DNA of 64,000 nucleotides, from NCBI GenBank assembly GCA_026931325.1, contig JAIXLO010000138.1, positions 1 to 64,000 of the forward strand, written 5' to 3'. Origin of the DNA: Chitinophagales bacterium (GTDB taxonomy: Bacteria > Bacteroidota > Bacteroidia > Chitinophagales > Chitinophagaceae). The notes below the pieces were generated by a model. The model searched no databases and was not told the origin of the DNA. It was given only the letters and a program-made list of their open reading frames with translations. Position 1 is the stretch's first letter. Every line of letters starts with the position of its first letter. The translations under genes were made by a program, and so were the position numbers. This document shows, piece by piece, positions 17,709 through 26,654 of this stretch.

Positions 17709-18650
17709 ATGAAAAAATCTGTTATCTGTATAGGAGCTGCTTTGGTTGATGAACTTTATAGTGTATCAAGACCTTTGCTTATGGCTACTACTAATGATGC
17801 TTTTGTTCATAGAAGTGCAGGTGGTGTAGCTCGAAATATTGCACATCAATTAGCACTATTAGATGTACCTGTACAGCTAATAAGCGTTTTTGGAAATGAT
17901 GGAGAAGGAGATTGGTTAAAAACAATTTGTAGTTATGTAAATATTCAGTTAGATGCTTCAATAACCAATCAAGCATTAACAGGAAAATATACAGGTATTT
18001 TAAATTATGATAGATCTTTATTCACAGCATTACTTACCAATACTTCTTTAAATAGTATAACTCCACAACATTTACAACAACATGAAAATTTATTATCAAC
18101 TTCGTTTAGTATTGTTGCAGATGCAAATATTCATCCTGATACAGTTGCATGGTTAGCACATTTTTGTAATAGAAAAAATATTCCTTTTATAATTGAACCT
18201 GTATCTGTACCACCAGCTCAAAAATTTGCAAAAATGGATTTAACAGGTGTTGATATGATTACACCAAATGAAGATGAACTTCCTGCAATGTGTAGTAAAG
18301 GAGGAACAACAATTGAAGAAAATGCCAGAGAGTTGATAAATAGAGGAGTTAAAAAAGTTTGGCTACACAGAGGTAAAGAAGGTTCAATGCTTTTTACAAA
18401 AGACAATCAATATAGTTTATCAGCACCAGAAGTTGCAGAAATAAAAGATGTTACAGGTGCAGGAGATGGAAGTTTAAGTGGTTGGCTAATGGCAAAATAT
18501 TTAGGATTGGATGATGAAGAAAGCCTCAAAGTAGCTCATACACTTAGTGCAGAAATTCTACAAGTTAATGGAGCAATAGCTACACATCTTGACCAACGAA
18601 AATTACTTGATTTGGTTAGTAAATATTATTCAGTCAGAAAATTTTTATAA
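17709..18650 (+). CDS. PfkB-family kinase, pseudouridine-kinase-like
   Basis: 313 residues, ribokinase (PfkB) fold. The N-terminal RSAGGVARNIAHQLALLDVPVQLISVFGNDGEG is the substrate-side PfkB signature and the C-terminal DVTGAGDGSLSGWLMAK carries the anion hole GAGD with the catalytic Asp. The middle (SIVADANIHPDTVAWL, FIIEPVSVPPAQKF, MITPNEDELPAM) resembles Escherichia coli PsuK, which phosphorylates pseudouridine before PsuG cleaves it. No psuG glycosidase gene is adjacent, so other nucleosides or sugars remain possible. Single gene with its own promoter. Confidence 0.75.
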   Translation: MKKSVICIGAALVDELYSVSRPLLMATTNDAFVHRSAGGVARNIAHQLALLDVPVQLISVFGNDGEGDWLKTICSYVNIQLDASITNQALTGKYTGILNYDRSLFTALLTNTSLNSITPQHLQQHENLLSTSFSIVADANIHPDTVAWLAHFCNRKNIPFIIEPVSVPPAQKFAKMDLTGVDMITPNEDELPAMCSKGGTTIEENARELINRGVKKVWLHRGKEGSMLFTKDNQYSLSAPEVAEIKDVTGAGDGSLSGWLMAKYLGLDDEESLKVAHTLSAEILQVNGAIATHLDQRKLLDLVSKYYSVRKFL

Positions 18651-18714
18651 AATTATTTTAGACAAAATTATTATCAGACTCAAAAGACAAACTCTTTCTG
18701 ATAGTTTATGCTCT

Positions 18715-18722
18715 TACATTTG
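18715..18722 (+). promoter_or_regulatory. -7 promoter box (TACATTTG) for the ABC exporter gene
   Basis: Exact TAnnTTTG, 8 nt before the ATG at 18731. Confidence 0.45.
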
Positions 18723-18730
18723 CAATAAGT

Positions 18731-20530
18731 ATGAGTAATGGTGGTAATAAGAAAGTATTTGAATTTAGTTTACTTCATAGAATATTCACTTATGTAAAAC
18801 CATATAAAACTTGGTTTTATTTAAGTTTAGTATTAGCAATTATTATAGCATTTATAGCACCAATTCGTCCATATTTAATTCAACTAACTGTAGATAAATC
18901 AATTGGTAAAGACGTACAAATTCCTCAATGGCTACAATATATATTTTTTTCTAAAGACTTCAATTTAGCTACTCAAGTAGTAATATGGGTTACGGTATTT
19001 CAAATAGGATTTATTTTTATTGAAACACTATTACGTTTTATATTTTCTTTTATTACTGCAAAACTTGGACAACATGTTGTAAGAGATTTAAGAGTAGCAA
19101 TTTTTAAAAAAATATTACAACTTAAATTAAGACAATTTGATAAAACACCCATTGGAACTTTAACTACAAGAACTGTCAACGACATTGAAAGTATCAACGA
19201 TATTTTTAGTGATGGATTAATTCCTATTATTTCAGATTTACTCATCATCATTATTACTTTAATCACCATGTTTTGGATTAATTGGCAACTAACATTGGTT
19301 GCATTAATTCCATTTCCTTTTTTAATAATAGCTACTTATTATTTTAAAGAAAGTGTAAATGCAAGTTTTATAAGAGTAAGAAATGCTGTGGCTAACTTAA
19401 ATGCATTTGTTCAAGAACATTTAACAGGTATTACTGTTGTTCAAGCATTTGCAGCAGAAGAAAGAGAGTTTAAAAAATTTGATATAATTAATAAAGAACA
19501 TAGAAGTGCAAATATTAAAGCCATTTTTGCTTATAGTATTTTCTTTCCTATTGTAGAGTTAGTACTTGCAATAGGAACAGGATTAATAGTTTGGTGGATT
19601 GCTGATAAACAATTAAACCCAGGATTATTAGTTGCATTTATTTTATACCTAAATCAAATATTTAGACCATTACGCATTATAGCAGATAAGTTTAATGTAC
19701 TGCAAATGGGAATGATTGCTGCAGAACGTGTTTTTAAAGTTTTAGATAATGATGATGTTGAAGAAGAATCAAACAACAATACTGTACAACAAAAACTAAA
19801 AGGCAATATAAAATTTGATAACGTTTGCTTTGCTTATACAAATGATAATTATGTTTTAAAAAATATTTCTTTTCAAGCAAATGAAGGAGAAACTATTGCA
19901 TTAGTAGGACATACAGGAAGTGGTAAAACTTCTATTATTAGTGTATTAAATAAATTATACCCAATACAAAAAGGAAAAATTTTAATTGATGAAATCGACA
20001 TCAACAATTATTCTAATGATTTATTAAGAAGAAATATTGGCGTTGTATTACAAGATGTCTTTTTGTTTTCTGGAACTATAATGGATAATATTACTTTATA
20101 CGATTCATCTATAAGTGAACAACAAGTAATATCAGTTGCAAAAATGATTGGTGTACATGAATTTATTAAAAAACTACCCAATGGATACTATTATAATTTA
20201 GGAGAAAGAGGAACTACTTTAAGTTTAGGGCAAAGACAACTAATTTCTTTTATCAGAGCATTACTTTACAATCCATCAATATTAATTTTAGATGAAGCAA
20301 CTTCTTCAATTGATACAGAGAGTGAAAACCTTATTCAAAAAGCAACTGAACAATTAATTTCAGGAAGAACTTCTATAGTAATAGCTCATAGATTAAGCAC
20401 AATAAGAAGAGCCAATAAAATAATTGTTTTAGACAAAGGAGAAATTAAAGAAATAGGAACACATGAAGAGCTATTAGCAAATAATGGTTACTACACCAAA
20501 CTTTATAATATGCAGTTTGAGAATGTGTAA
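18731..20530 (+). CDS. ABC exporter, fused permease-ATPase half-transporter (MsbA/MdlB-like)
   Basis: 599 residues: six membrane helices in the first ~320 residues (for example WFYLSLVLAIIIAFIAPI, LTLVALIPFPFLIIATYYF) followed by a nucleotide-binding domain. Walker A is GHTGSGKTS (about 397-405), the signature is TLSLGQRQL instead of the canonical LSGGQ, Walker B is ILILDEATSS, and the H-loop is IVIAHRLST. It should work as a homodimer in the inner membrane, exporting lipids or hydrophobic compounds. The LSLGQ variant is common among lipid A-type and multidrug half-transporters of this group. No partner gene adjacent. Confidence 0.9.
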   Translation: MSNGGNKKVFEFSLLHRIFTYVKPYKTWFYLSLVLAIIIAFIAPIRPYLIQLTVDKSIGKDVQIPQWLQYIFFSKDFNLATQVVIWVTVFQIGFIFIETLLRFIFSFITAKLGQHVVRDLRVAIFKKILQLKLRQFDKTPIGTLTTRTVNDIESINDIFSDGLIPIISDLLIIIITLITMFWINWQLTLVALIPFPFLIIATYYFKESVNASFIRVRNAVANLNAFVQEHLTGITVVQAFAAEEREFKKFDIINKEHRSANIKAIFAYSIFFPIVELVLAIGTGLIVWWIADKQLNPGLLVAFILYLNQIFRPLRIIADKFNVLQMGMIAAERVFKVLDNDDVEEESNNNTVQQKLKGNIKFDNVCFAYTNDNYVLKNISFQANEGETIALVGHTGSGKTSIISVLNKLYPIQKGKILIDEIDINNYSNDLLRRNIGVVLQDVFLFSGTIMDNITLYDSSISEQQVISVAKMIGVHEFIKKLPNGYYYNLGERGTTLSLGQRQLISFIRALLYNPSILILDEATSSIDTESENLIQKATEQLISGRTSIVIAHRLSTIRRANKIIVLDKGEIKEIGTHEELLANNGYYTKLYNMQFENV

Positions 20531-20667
20531 TGATAGCTTAATAGATAAATTAATTGAATTATATCGAATTGTAGCAATTAAAATCCTCTTTAAAAAATAT
20601 TTTTTAAGAAGAAATACACATAAAAAATTCTAATTACAAGATAAAACACTTCTTATTTAATTAAGAT

Positions 20668-20675
20668 TATATTTG
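20668..20675 (+). promoter_or_regulatory. -7 promoter box (TATATTTG) upstream of the methylase gene
   Basis: Exact TAnnTTTG, 7 nt before the ATG of a 15-codon reading frame at 20683 and 51 nt before the methylase ATG. Upstream, 20590-20607 is an AT-only palindrome (TTAAAAAAT/ATTTTTTAA) that may weakly terminate the ABC exporter transcript. Confidence 0.45.
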
Positions 20676-20682
20676 TGTGAAC

Positions 20683-20730
20683 ATGAAAATTAATATTGAA
20701 AATTTCCTAAACAATTTTTTAAATAAATGA
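20683..20730 (+). CDS. Possible 15-residue leader peptide overlapping the methylase start
   Basis: ATG at 20683 begins a 15-codon frame (MKINIENFLNNFLNK) whose TGA stop overlaps the ATG of the methylase gene in the arrangement ATGA (20727-20730). The promoter box lies 7 nt before this ATG, the same spacing seen in front of several true genes here. It may allow translational coupling of the methylase. The composition is simply AT-rich, so chance occurrence cannot be excluded. Confidence 0.35.
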   Translation: MKINIENFLNNFLNK

Positions 20731-23700
20731 ATAATTATAGGACAAATCAAATAATAAAATACTTACATAAAATAAAATCTGCTAATAAAGAATCTACTAA
20801 AAAAGAGGCGTTCAAAGATTTGCTTAATCGTTTGTATCAAGGAGACAATGAAATTGAAAAACTAATAGATACTATAAGTTTAGGTGCAGAAAAATCAATT
20901 ATTAATATTCCAAGAAAAGATAAATTACATAGAGGAAGTGCAGATACTTTATATAATAAAATTATTATTGAGTTTGAAAATGATTTAAAAATAAATTTAA
21001 AACATGCTAAAGAGCAACTTGCTGGCTATTTATTAGGTCAATTTAGAAGTGGTGAGGGTTATAATTTTACACTTATTGCATCTGATTTTATTAATTGGAA
21101 AATTTTTGTACCAGATATTTCACAAATTGAATTGATTGAAAGTTTAAATGAAGATGAATTAATTCTTAATGAAAATTTATCTTCTTCTTTTACTTTAACA
21201 GAGCATAATTCAGAAGATTTTTTTTATTGGATTGATCGTTTTCTTTTTAAAGAAGAAAAACAAAAAGCTACTTTAAAACGTATAGAAGAATCGTTTGGCT
21301 ATCAAAGTAACGTTTTCATAGAGTCTTTACGAGAAATGTTTAAACTTTTCACCGATGTAAAAAAATTTGGAGAAGTACAAGTATCTTTTGAACAATGGAA
21401 AAAATTTCTTTCAATAGCTTATGGTTCTTTTGATGCAAGTGAAAAAAATTTTCTTATTCATACCTACTTAAGTATATTTTCAAAAATGCTTGCTTATGCA
21501 GTAGTTAGCAATGATGATTATATTGATGATGATGAATTATTAGGAATTATAAAAGGAACTATATTTAATAAATATAATATTCAAAATTTTGTTGATAATG
21601 ATTTCTTTCATTGGATTGGTAGTGATAGAAATTTCAGAGGACTAAAAAAAGTATTTCGTATTATTTCACAAGAAATTTCAACATACGAATTTAATGATGT
21701 TGATGAAGATATTCTAAAAGGAGTTTATCAAGAATTAATTGATCTTGATACAAGACATGCACTTGGAGAATATTATACTCCAGATTGGTTGTGTGAAAGA
21801 ATTATAAGTGAATTTCATTTTACCCCAAAAAATAAAATATTAGATCCAGCTTGTGGAAGTGGTTCTTTTCTTAGAGCAGCTATTCATCAGTTGAAAAAAT
21901 TAAATCCAAAAATTACTGTAGAAGAAATTAATAATTGTATTTATGGAATTGACATACATCCATTAAGTGTACAAATTGCAAAAACAACCATGTTAATTAG
22001 CTTAGGAAAAGAAGTAATTAAAGCTAAAAAACCAATTCATTTTAATATTATTCTTGCAAATACTTTACTTGCTCCAGATGGTGTAAAAGATATTTTTGGA
22101 GGTGAGTTTATTATGAATATTGATAAAGAAAAACTTTGGCTTAATACACAAGTTTTTGAAGATGATCTTTTGTTTGATGAAGCTCTTGAAGTTTGTGAGG
22201 ATTTAGCAGAGCAAACTTTACATAAGAAAAAAGAAACTGAACAAACTTTTGAAAATAATTTAAGAAGAAGATATAAAAATGGAGGACTGAATCCTACCAT
22301 TATAAATAATTTTTATTCAATTTATGAAACACTAAAGAAAGTAAAAGAAAGTGGTAGAGATAGTATTTGGAAATTTATAGTTCAAAATTTGTATAAACCA
22401 TATTTTTTAAATAAAAAGTTTGATTATATTATTGGAAATCTCTGGCTTACATATAGCTCTATTAAAAATGAAGAATATCAAGATCAATTAAGTCAACTTG
22501 CAGAAAAATATAATGTAAAACCTAAAAGAATTGTAAACTTTCCACATTTAGAAATTGCTGCTATTTTTATGAGTTATTGTAGTAGTTATTTTTTAAACAA
22601 TGAAGGGAAATTAGCTTTTGTTTTACCAAGAAGTTTTTTTAGTGCTGACCATCATGATAATACAAGAAGTGGAAAAGCTAAAGGATTTCGTATAACTGAA
22701 ATTTGGGACATGGCTAATGTAGCCCCCTTATTTAGAATACCAAGTGGAGTATTTTTTGTAGAAAAAGCTGAAGTAAAAAAAGCTATACCAAAAGCAGGAA
22801 TTAAGGGAATTTCATTTTCAGGTAAACTACCTTTGCATAACTGTAATTATATAACTGCTAAACCAAAACTTAAAGAAGAAAAAAATAAATGGTTTTATAT
22901 TCAAAGAGGCAAGTCTTCTGCTTTAAGCACACAAAAATTTACTTCAAAAAATTTAATTAATCCGTATAAATCACTTTTTAAACAAGGTGCTACAATAGTG
23001 CCACGAGCATTTTACTTTATACAACTAACACAAGAAGCCCCTGATGATTGGGAAGATAGAATAGTTAATATAAAAACTTCAGAAGATATTCAATCAGAAG
23101 CAAAAGCTCCTTGGAAAGGTTTAAACTTTGAAGGAAAAATTGAAAGTGATTTCATTTTTAGGACAGCTCTTTCTAAAAGTATTTTACCTTTTGGCTTATA
23201 TCAACCTAATTTGGTAACATTACCAATTTCTGTTGAATTAAATTCATTAAACAGAAAACAAATTAATATTTATTCTTCTTCACAACTTTTAAAAAATGGT
23301 TATAGAGATGCAGCAAGATGGTTTAGTAATGCTGAAAGAATTTGGGAATTAAATAGAACTGAAAAATCTAAAACAATGACTAATATTAATCGTTTAGATT
23401 TTCAAAGAGGTCTTACAGAACAAAACTTAAATGCTTCTTATTTAGTATTATTTAATGCTTCTGCAAAAGATGCAAATGCAACAATTGTAAAAAGAAAAGA
23501 TTTTGATTTAGAATTTATTGTTGAAAGTAAAGGTTATGTTTATTATACAAATAATTTAAAAGAAGCTTATTATTTATCTGCTATTTTAAATTCAACAATA
23601 CCTAATTTATTAATGAAAGATTTTCAAACAAAAGGATTGTTTGGAGCAAGGGACGTGCACAAGAAAATTCTTGATGTCTATTTCCCAAAATTTAATGATA

Positions 23701-23894
23701 AAGATGATAAACATAAGCAATTAGCAAATTTGGGTAAATTAGCTCATGATAAAGTAACTAAATTTATTTCTACTATTGATAAAACAAAAAAAGTAGAAGG
23801 TTTAGTTTTAGGAAAACTGCGATTAGATATTAAAAAGCACTTAACTAAAGAGATGAAAGAAATTGATAAAATAGTTAAAAAAATTATCTCTTAA
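20727..23894 (+). CDS. Type IIG/IIL-like fused DNA methyltransferase-endonuclease (Eco57I/MmeI type), atypical motifs
   Basis: 1055 residues. N-terminus: a PD-(D/E)xK-like patch with Asp73 in RGSADTLY, Glu82 and then Glu84 (EFEND) where a Lys is expected. A helical spacer follows (about 130-340), then an N6-adenine methyltransferase domain with motif I LDPACGSGSFL (372-382) and the upstream GEYYTPDWLCERI. Motif IV, normally (N/D/S)PP(Y/F/W), reads N571-L572-W573 in DYIIGNLWLTYSS, apparently one residue short and without prolines. The C-terminal ~400 residues form the target-recognition region ending with a helical segment. It stands alone, without a separate R or S gene, as expected for type IIG/IIL enzymes. 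Activity is doubtful given the motif changes. Confidence 0.85.
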   Translation: MNNYRTNQIIKYLHKIKSANKESTKKEAFKDLLNRLYQGDNEIEKLIDTISLGAEKSIINIPRKDKLHRGSADTLYNKIIIEFENDLKINLKHAKEQLAGYLLGQFRSGEGYNFTLIASDFINWKIFVPDISQIELIESLNEDELILNENLSSSFTLTEHNSEDFFYWIDRFLFKEEKQKATLKRIEESFGYQSNVFIESLREMFKLFTDVKKFGEVQVSFEQWKKFLSIAYGSFDASEKNFLIHTYLSIFSKMLAYAVVSNDDYIDDDELLGIIKGTIFNKYNIQNFVDNDFFHWIGSDRNFRGLKKVFRIISQEISTYEFNDVDEDILKGVYQELIDLDTRHALGEYYTPDWLCERIISEFHFTPKNKILDPACGSGSFLRAAIHQLKKLNPKITVEEINNCIYGIDIHPLSVQIAKTTMLISLGKEVIKAKKPIHFNIILANTLLAPDGVKDIFGGEFIMNIDKEKLWLNTQVFEDDLLFDEALEVCEDLAEQTLHKKKETEQTFENNLRRRYKNGGLNPTIINNFYSIYETLKKVKESGRDSIWKFIVQNLYKPYFLNKKFDYIIGNLWLTYSSIKNEEYQDQLSQLAEKYNVKPKRIVNFPHLEIAAIFMSYCSSYFLNNEGKLAFVLPRSFFSADHHDNTRSGKAKGFRITEIWDMANVAPLFRIPSGVFFVEKAEVKKAIPKAGIKGISFSGKLPLHNCNYITAKPKLKEEKNKWFYIQRGKSSALSTQKFTSKNLINPYKSLFKQGATIVPRAFYFIQLTQEAPDDWEDRIVNIKTSEDIQSEAKAPWKGLNFEGKIESDFIFRTALSKSILPFGLYQPNLVTLPISVELNSLNRKQINIYSSSQLLKNGYRDAARWFSNAERIWELNRTEKSKTMTNINRLDFQRGLTEQNLNASYLVLFNASAKDANATIVKRKDFDLEFIVESKGYVYYTNNLKEAYYLSAILNSTIPNLLMKDFQTKGLFGARDVHKKILDVYFPKFNDKDDKHKQLANLGKLAHDKVTKFISTIDKTKKVEGLVLGKLRLDIKKHLTKEMKEIDKIVKKIIS

Positions 23895-23896
23895 TT

Positions 23897-25459
23897 TTAT
23901 CTTGCTACGTTTACTGCTCTTTTTTCTCTAATAACTGTTACTTTAACCTGACCAGGATATGTCATTTCTGTTTGAATTTTCTGAGCAATCTCAAAACTTA
24001 ATTTATCACTATCAGCATCAGAAACTTTATCAGCTTCTACAATAACTCTTAACTCCCTACCAGCTTGTATTGCATAAGCTTTTTCAACACCTTGATAGTT
24101 CATTGCTAAAGCTTCTAAGTCTTTAATGCGTTCTATATATTGTTGCATTATTTCTCTTCTTGCACCTGGTCTTGCACCACTTATAGCATCACAAGCTTGC
24201 ACAATTGGAGAAATAACATACTGCATTTCTATTTCATCATGATGAGCTCCAATTGCATTAACAACAGCAGGATTTTCTCCATATTTTTCTGCTAATTTTG
24301 CTCCTAATAAAGCATGGCTTAATTCTGTTTCTTCATCAGGTACTTTCCCAATATCATGTAATAAACCTGCACGTTTTGCTAATTTTGGATTTAGGCCTAA
24401 TTCTGCAGCCATAATAGCACAAAGATTTGCTGTTTCTCTACTGTGCATTAATAAGTTTTGTCCATAAGAACTACGAAAACGCATTTTACCAACTATTCGA
24501 ACCAATTCTTTATGCAATCCATGAATACCTAATTCTATTACAGTTCTTTCACCAATTTCTATTATTTGTTCTTCTAATTGCTTACGAGTTTTTTCAACTA
24601 CTTCTTCAATTCTTGCAGGATGAATTCTTCCATCAGCAACTAAACGTTGTAAACTTAATCTTGCAAGCTCTCTTCTTAGTGGATCAAAACAAGAAAGAAC
24701 AATTGCTTCTGGTGTGTCATCAACAATTAAATCTACTCCTGTTGCAGATTCTATTGCTCTGATATTTCTTCCTTCTCTTCCTATAATTTGTCCTTTCACT
24801 TCATCACTTTCTAATTGAAAAACTGTTACTGTATTTTCAATAGTTTGCTCTGCTGCAGTACGTTGTATGCTTTGTATAACTATTTTTCGAGCTTCTTTAT
24901 TGGCTTTTTGTTTAGCATCTTCTATAATTTCCTGTTGAAGTGCTAATGCTTGTGTTTGAGCTTCATTTTTTAAGCTTTCTACTAATTGAGCTTTTGCTTC
25001 TTCGGCACTTAATCCTGCAATTTTTTCTAATCTGCGTATATGTTCTTCCTGATGTTTTTCAAGTTCTGTACGCTTAATATTTACAATTTCTATCTGCCTG
25101 TTTAAGGTTTCTTTTATAGCTTCATTTTCTTTTATTTGTTTATCAAATGTTGCTTCTTTTTGGTTTAAAGAAACTTCTTTTTGCCTTACTCTATTTTCAG
25201 CATCATTTAATTTTTTATTACGCTCAAGAACTTCTTTATCGTGTTGGGCTTTTAGTTGAACAAATTTTTCTTTTGCCTCAAGTTCTTTTTCTTTTTTTAC
25301 ATTTTCAGATTTTAATTCTGCTTCTCTTATTATTGTTTGTGCTTGTAATTCAGCTTCTTCAATTTTTCTTTTTGTATTTTTAGCAAAAATTAATTTACCC
25401 ATCAATATACCAACTATCAAACATATAACTCCAGTTATAATAACTATTATTAAATCCAT
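23897..25459 (-). CDS. rny: Ribonuclease Y
   Basis: 520 residues in the standard order: an N-terminal membrane anchor (about 2-22, [21 protein letters not shown]), a long coiled coil (about 25-200), a KH RNA-binding domain (about 205-275, with [15 protein letters not shown]), and an HD domain with LLHDIGKV (about 365-372) plus the downstream HH of AIGAHHDE. It is a membrane-bound endoribonuclease that initiates mRNA decay. Its stop lies 2 nt from the methylase stop (convergent). In many Bacteroidota rny directly follows zapA; here zapA is about 20 kb away, so that order is broken. Confidence 0.95.
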   Translation of the reverse strand: MDLIIVIITGVICLIVGILMGKLIFAKNTKRKIEEAELQAQTIIREAELKSENVKKEKELEAKEKFVQLKAQHDKEVLERNKKLNDAENRVRQKEVSLNQKEATFDKQIKENEAIKETLNRQIEIVNIKRTELEKHQEEHIRRLEKIAGLSAEEAKAQLVESLKNEAQTQALALQQEIIEDAKQKANKEARKIVIQSIQRTAAEQTIENTVTVFQLESDEVKGQIIGREGRNIRAIESATGVDLIVDDTPEAIVLSCFDPLRRELARLSLQRLVADGRIHPARIEEVVEKTRKQLEEQIIEIGERTVIELGIHGLHKELVRIVGKMRFRSSYGQNLLMHSRETANLCAIMAAELGLNPKLAKRAGLLHDIGKVPDEETELSHALLGAKLAEKYGENPAVVNAIGAHHDEIEMQYVISPIVQACDAISGARPGARREIMQQYIERIKDLEALAMNYQGVEKAYAIQAGRELRVIVEADKVSDADSDKLSFEIAQKIQTEMTYPGQVKVTVIREKRAVNVAR

Positions 25460-25539
25460 TTTTTTGATGATTTTTTAATTGTTTCAAATTCAATTTATAA
25501 ATTAAATACCGCATAATTTTTTAAACGATAGATAAGTAG

Positions 25540-25572
25540 CGAAGATAATTAATTAGGTATTAAAAATTTCAA
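25540..25572 (-). promoter_or_regulatory. Promoter of rny (-33 TTG and -7 TATCTTCG)
   Basis: On the minus strand: TTG at 25572-25570, a 22-nt spacer, then TATCTTCG at 25547-25540, the best complete Bacteroidota-type promoter in the window. It predicts a leader of about 75 nt before the rny ATG at 25459. Confidence 0.6.
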
Positions 25573-25804
25573 GTAAACGTATAAATAAATAAATTAATTT
25601 TTGCTGAGAGATTTATGAAAAATTCTCTACCAAAATAAAACTTTATCCCAAAATAAAATTTTGTTTCCAAATATTGGAAGAATTTTCAAATAATATCAAA
25701 AGTAATTTTAAGTTAAAAATTTTATAATTATATTGATAATCAATCATTTAAAAATTAATTACTGCTAAATTTCTTTTTTGGCACCTACTTTGAATTAAAT
25801 AAGT
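25573..25804. other. Non-coding stretch between divergent promoters, with small repeats
   Basis: Part of the 453-nt gene-free region 25460-25912. It holds two adjacent imperfect copies of CCAAAATAAAACTTTAT / CCAAAATAAAATTTTGT (25630-25646 and 25648-25664) and, directly after, the inverted repeat TTCCAA-ATA-TTGGAA (25665-25679), which could be a protein-binding site. No open frame of note and no tRNA. Confidence 0.4.
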
Positions 25805-25812
25805 TACTTTTG
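25805..25812 (+). promoter_or_regulatory. -7 promoter box (TACTTTTG) for the lipoprotein gene
   Basis: Exact TAnnTTTG; a TTG at 25778-25780 lies 24 nt upstream, near the accepted -33 spacing. The leader would be about 95 nt. Confidence 0.5.
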
Positions 25813-25912
25813 AATATCCAATATCTACCGAAAGAAACCAAAATTAAAAAAATCCAAAAATATTCTCTGAATTACCTGAAAATAAAATTTAATAAAAATT
25901 CAATTTCAGGAA

Positions 25913-26332
25913 ATGAGAACAATATTCAGTTTATTATTAGCAACAATTTTATTTACTTCTTGTTCAAAGAAAGATAACTTTATAGCACCTGCTGAAGAAG
26001 CTAATAATAATAGTTTATTTTTTAAAGATGCAAATCTTGCTGTACGTTCAATAGTTGCTACAGCAAATACAAATTCTTCTGTTAAAATAGATTTTTCAAC
26101 TTTATACGAAAAAAATATCACTAAGTTAGAATTGATGAGTGGTGAAACTCCTAATTACTTATGTGCTATTTATACTGTAAACTTAACTACTAACAGTAGT
26201 CAATACAAAACTTATAGCACAATTGAAAATAACCCAAAAGGAGCTACTGTATATTACATGATTCGTTATACATTATCAAATGGAGATTGGGGTTATACAG
26301 ATGTTTTAAAATTTCAGCGTAATAATAAATAA
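25913..26332 (+). CDS. Small lipoprotein of unknown function
   Basis: 139 residues. A lipoprotein signal peptide ends in LFTSCSKK, so Cys17 should be lipidated and the protein anchored to a membrane, probably the outer one. The mature domain looks like a single beta-sandwich (NLAVRSIVATANTNSSVKIDFSTLYEKNITKLELMSG, ... GATVYYMIRYTLSNGDWGYTDVLKFQ), the pattern of a fibronectin type III-like module. No enzymatic motif. Own promoter and own terminator make it a single-gene unit. Confidence 0.75.
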   Translation: MRTIFSLLLATILFTSCSKKDNFIAPAEEANNNSLFFKDANLAVRSIVATANTNSSVKIDFSTLYEKNITKLELMSGETPNYLCAIYTVNLTTNSSQYKTYSTIENNPKGATVYYMIRYTLSNGDWGYTDVLKFQRNNK

Positions 26333-26341
26333 AACTACAAA

Positions 26342-26400
26342 CTCAATTTGAGTCTTTTAATCCGTAACCTAAGCTAATTGAGTTTTAATCTGTAACTTAG
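26342..26400 (+). repeat. Two imperfect tandem copies of a ~29-nt sequence
   Basis: 26342-26373 and 26374-26400 both read roughly AATTtGAGTctTTTAATCcGTAACcTAaG with few differences and one short deletion. They lie between the lipoprotein stop and its terminator, so they are in the 3' untranslated region. Confidence 0.5.
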
Positions 26401-26407
26401 TTTTATA

Positions 26408-26437
26408 AAATGCCTCTTCAATAGGAGGCATTTTTAT
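26408..26437 (+). terminator. Intrinsic terminator of the lipoprotein gene
   Basis: Perfect 9-bp stem AAATGCCTC / GAGGCATTT with an 8-nt loop, followed by a T-rich tail. The rest of the 322-nt gap (to 26654) holds no gene; a TTATTTTGCAAC sequence near 26500 is a possible but imperfect -7 box for the next gene. Confidence 0.85.
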
Positions 26438-26654
26438 TATATTATAAGACCTAATTTAAAGCTAAAATAAGCATACTACTTTTTTTCATTGGCAAAAAGC
26501 CTTATTTTGCAACCTAATCAGAAAGTAACATTTCTTAGTTTACTGCTTTGTTTACCAATACTTTAAATAATTTATACTGAGGTAAAAAGCACAAATTATT
26601 TCTCAATCAAAATTAAAGCTTGCTTTCTTTCTGATAAAGAGTAAAAACTTTTTT

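Noticed and set aside
24427..24762. Leucine- and glutamine-rich open frame opposite rny
   Set aside because: Composition is that of the antisense strand of the rny coding region; the same applies to 25147-25383 and 40806-41144.
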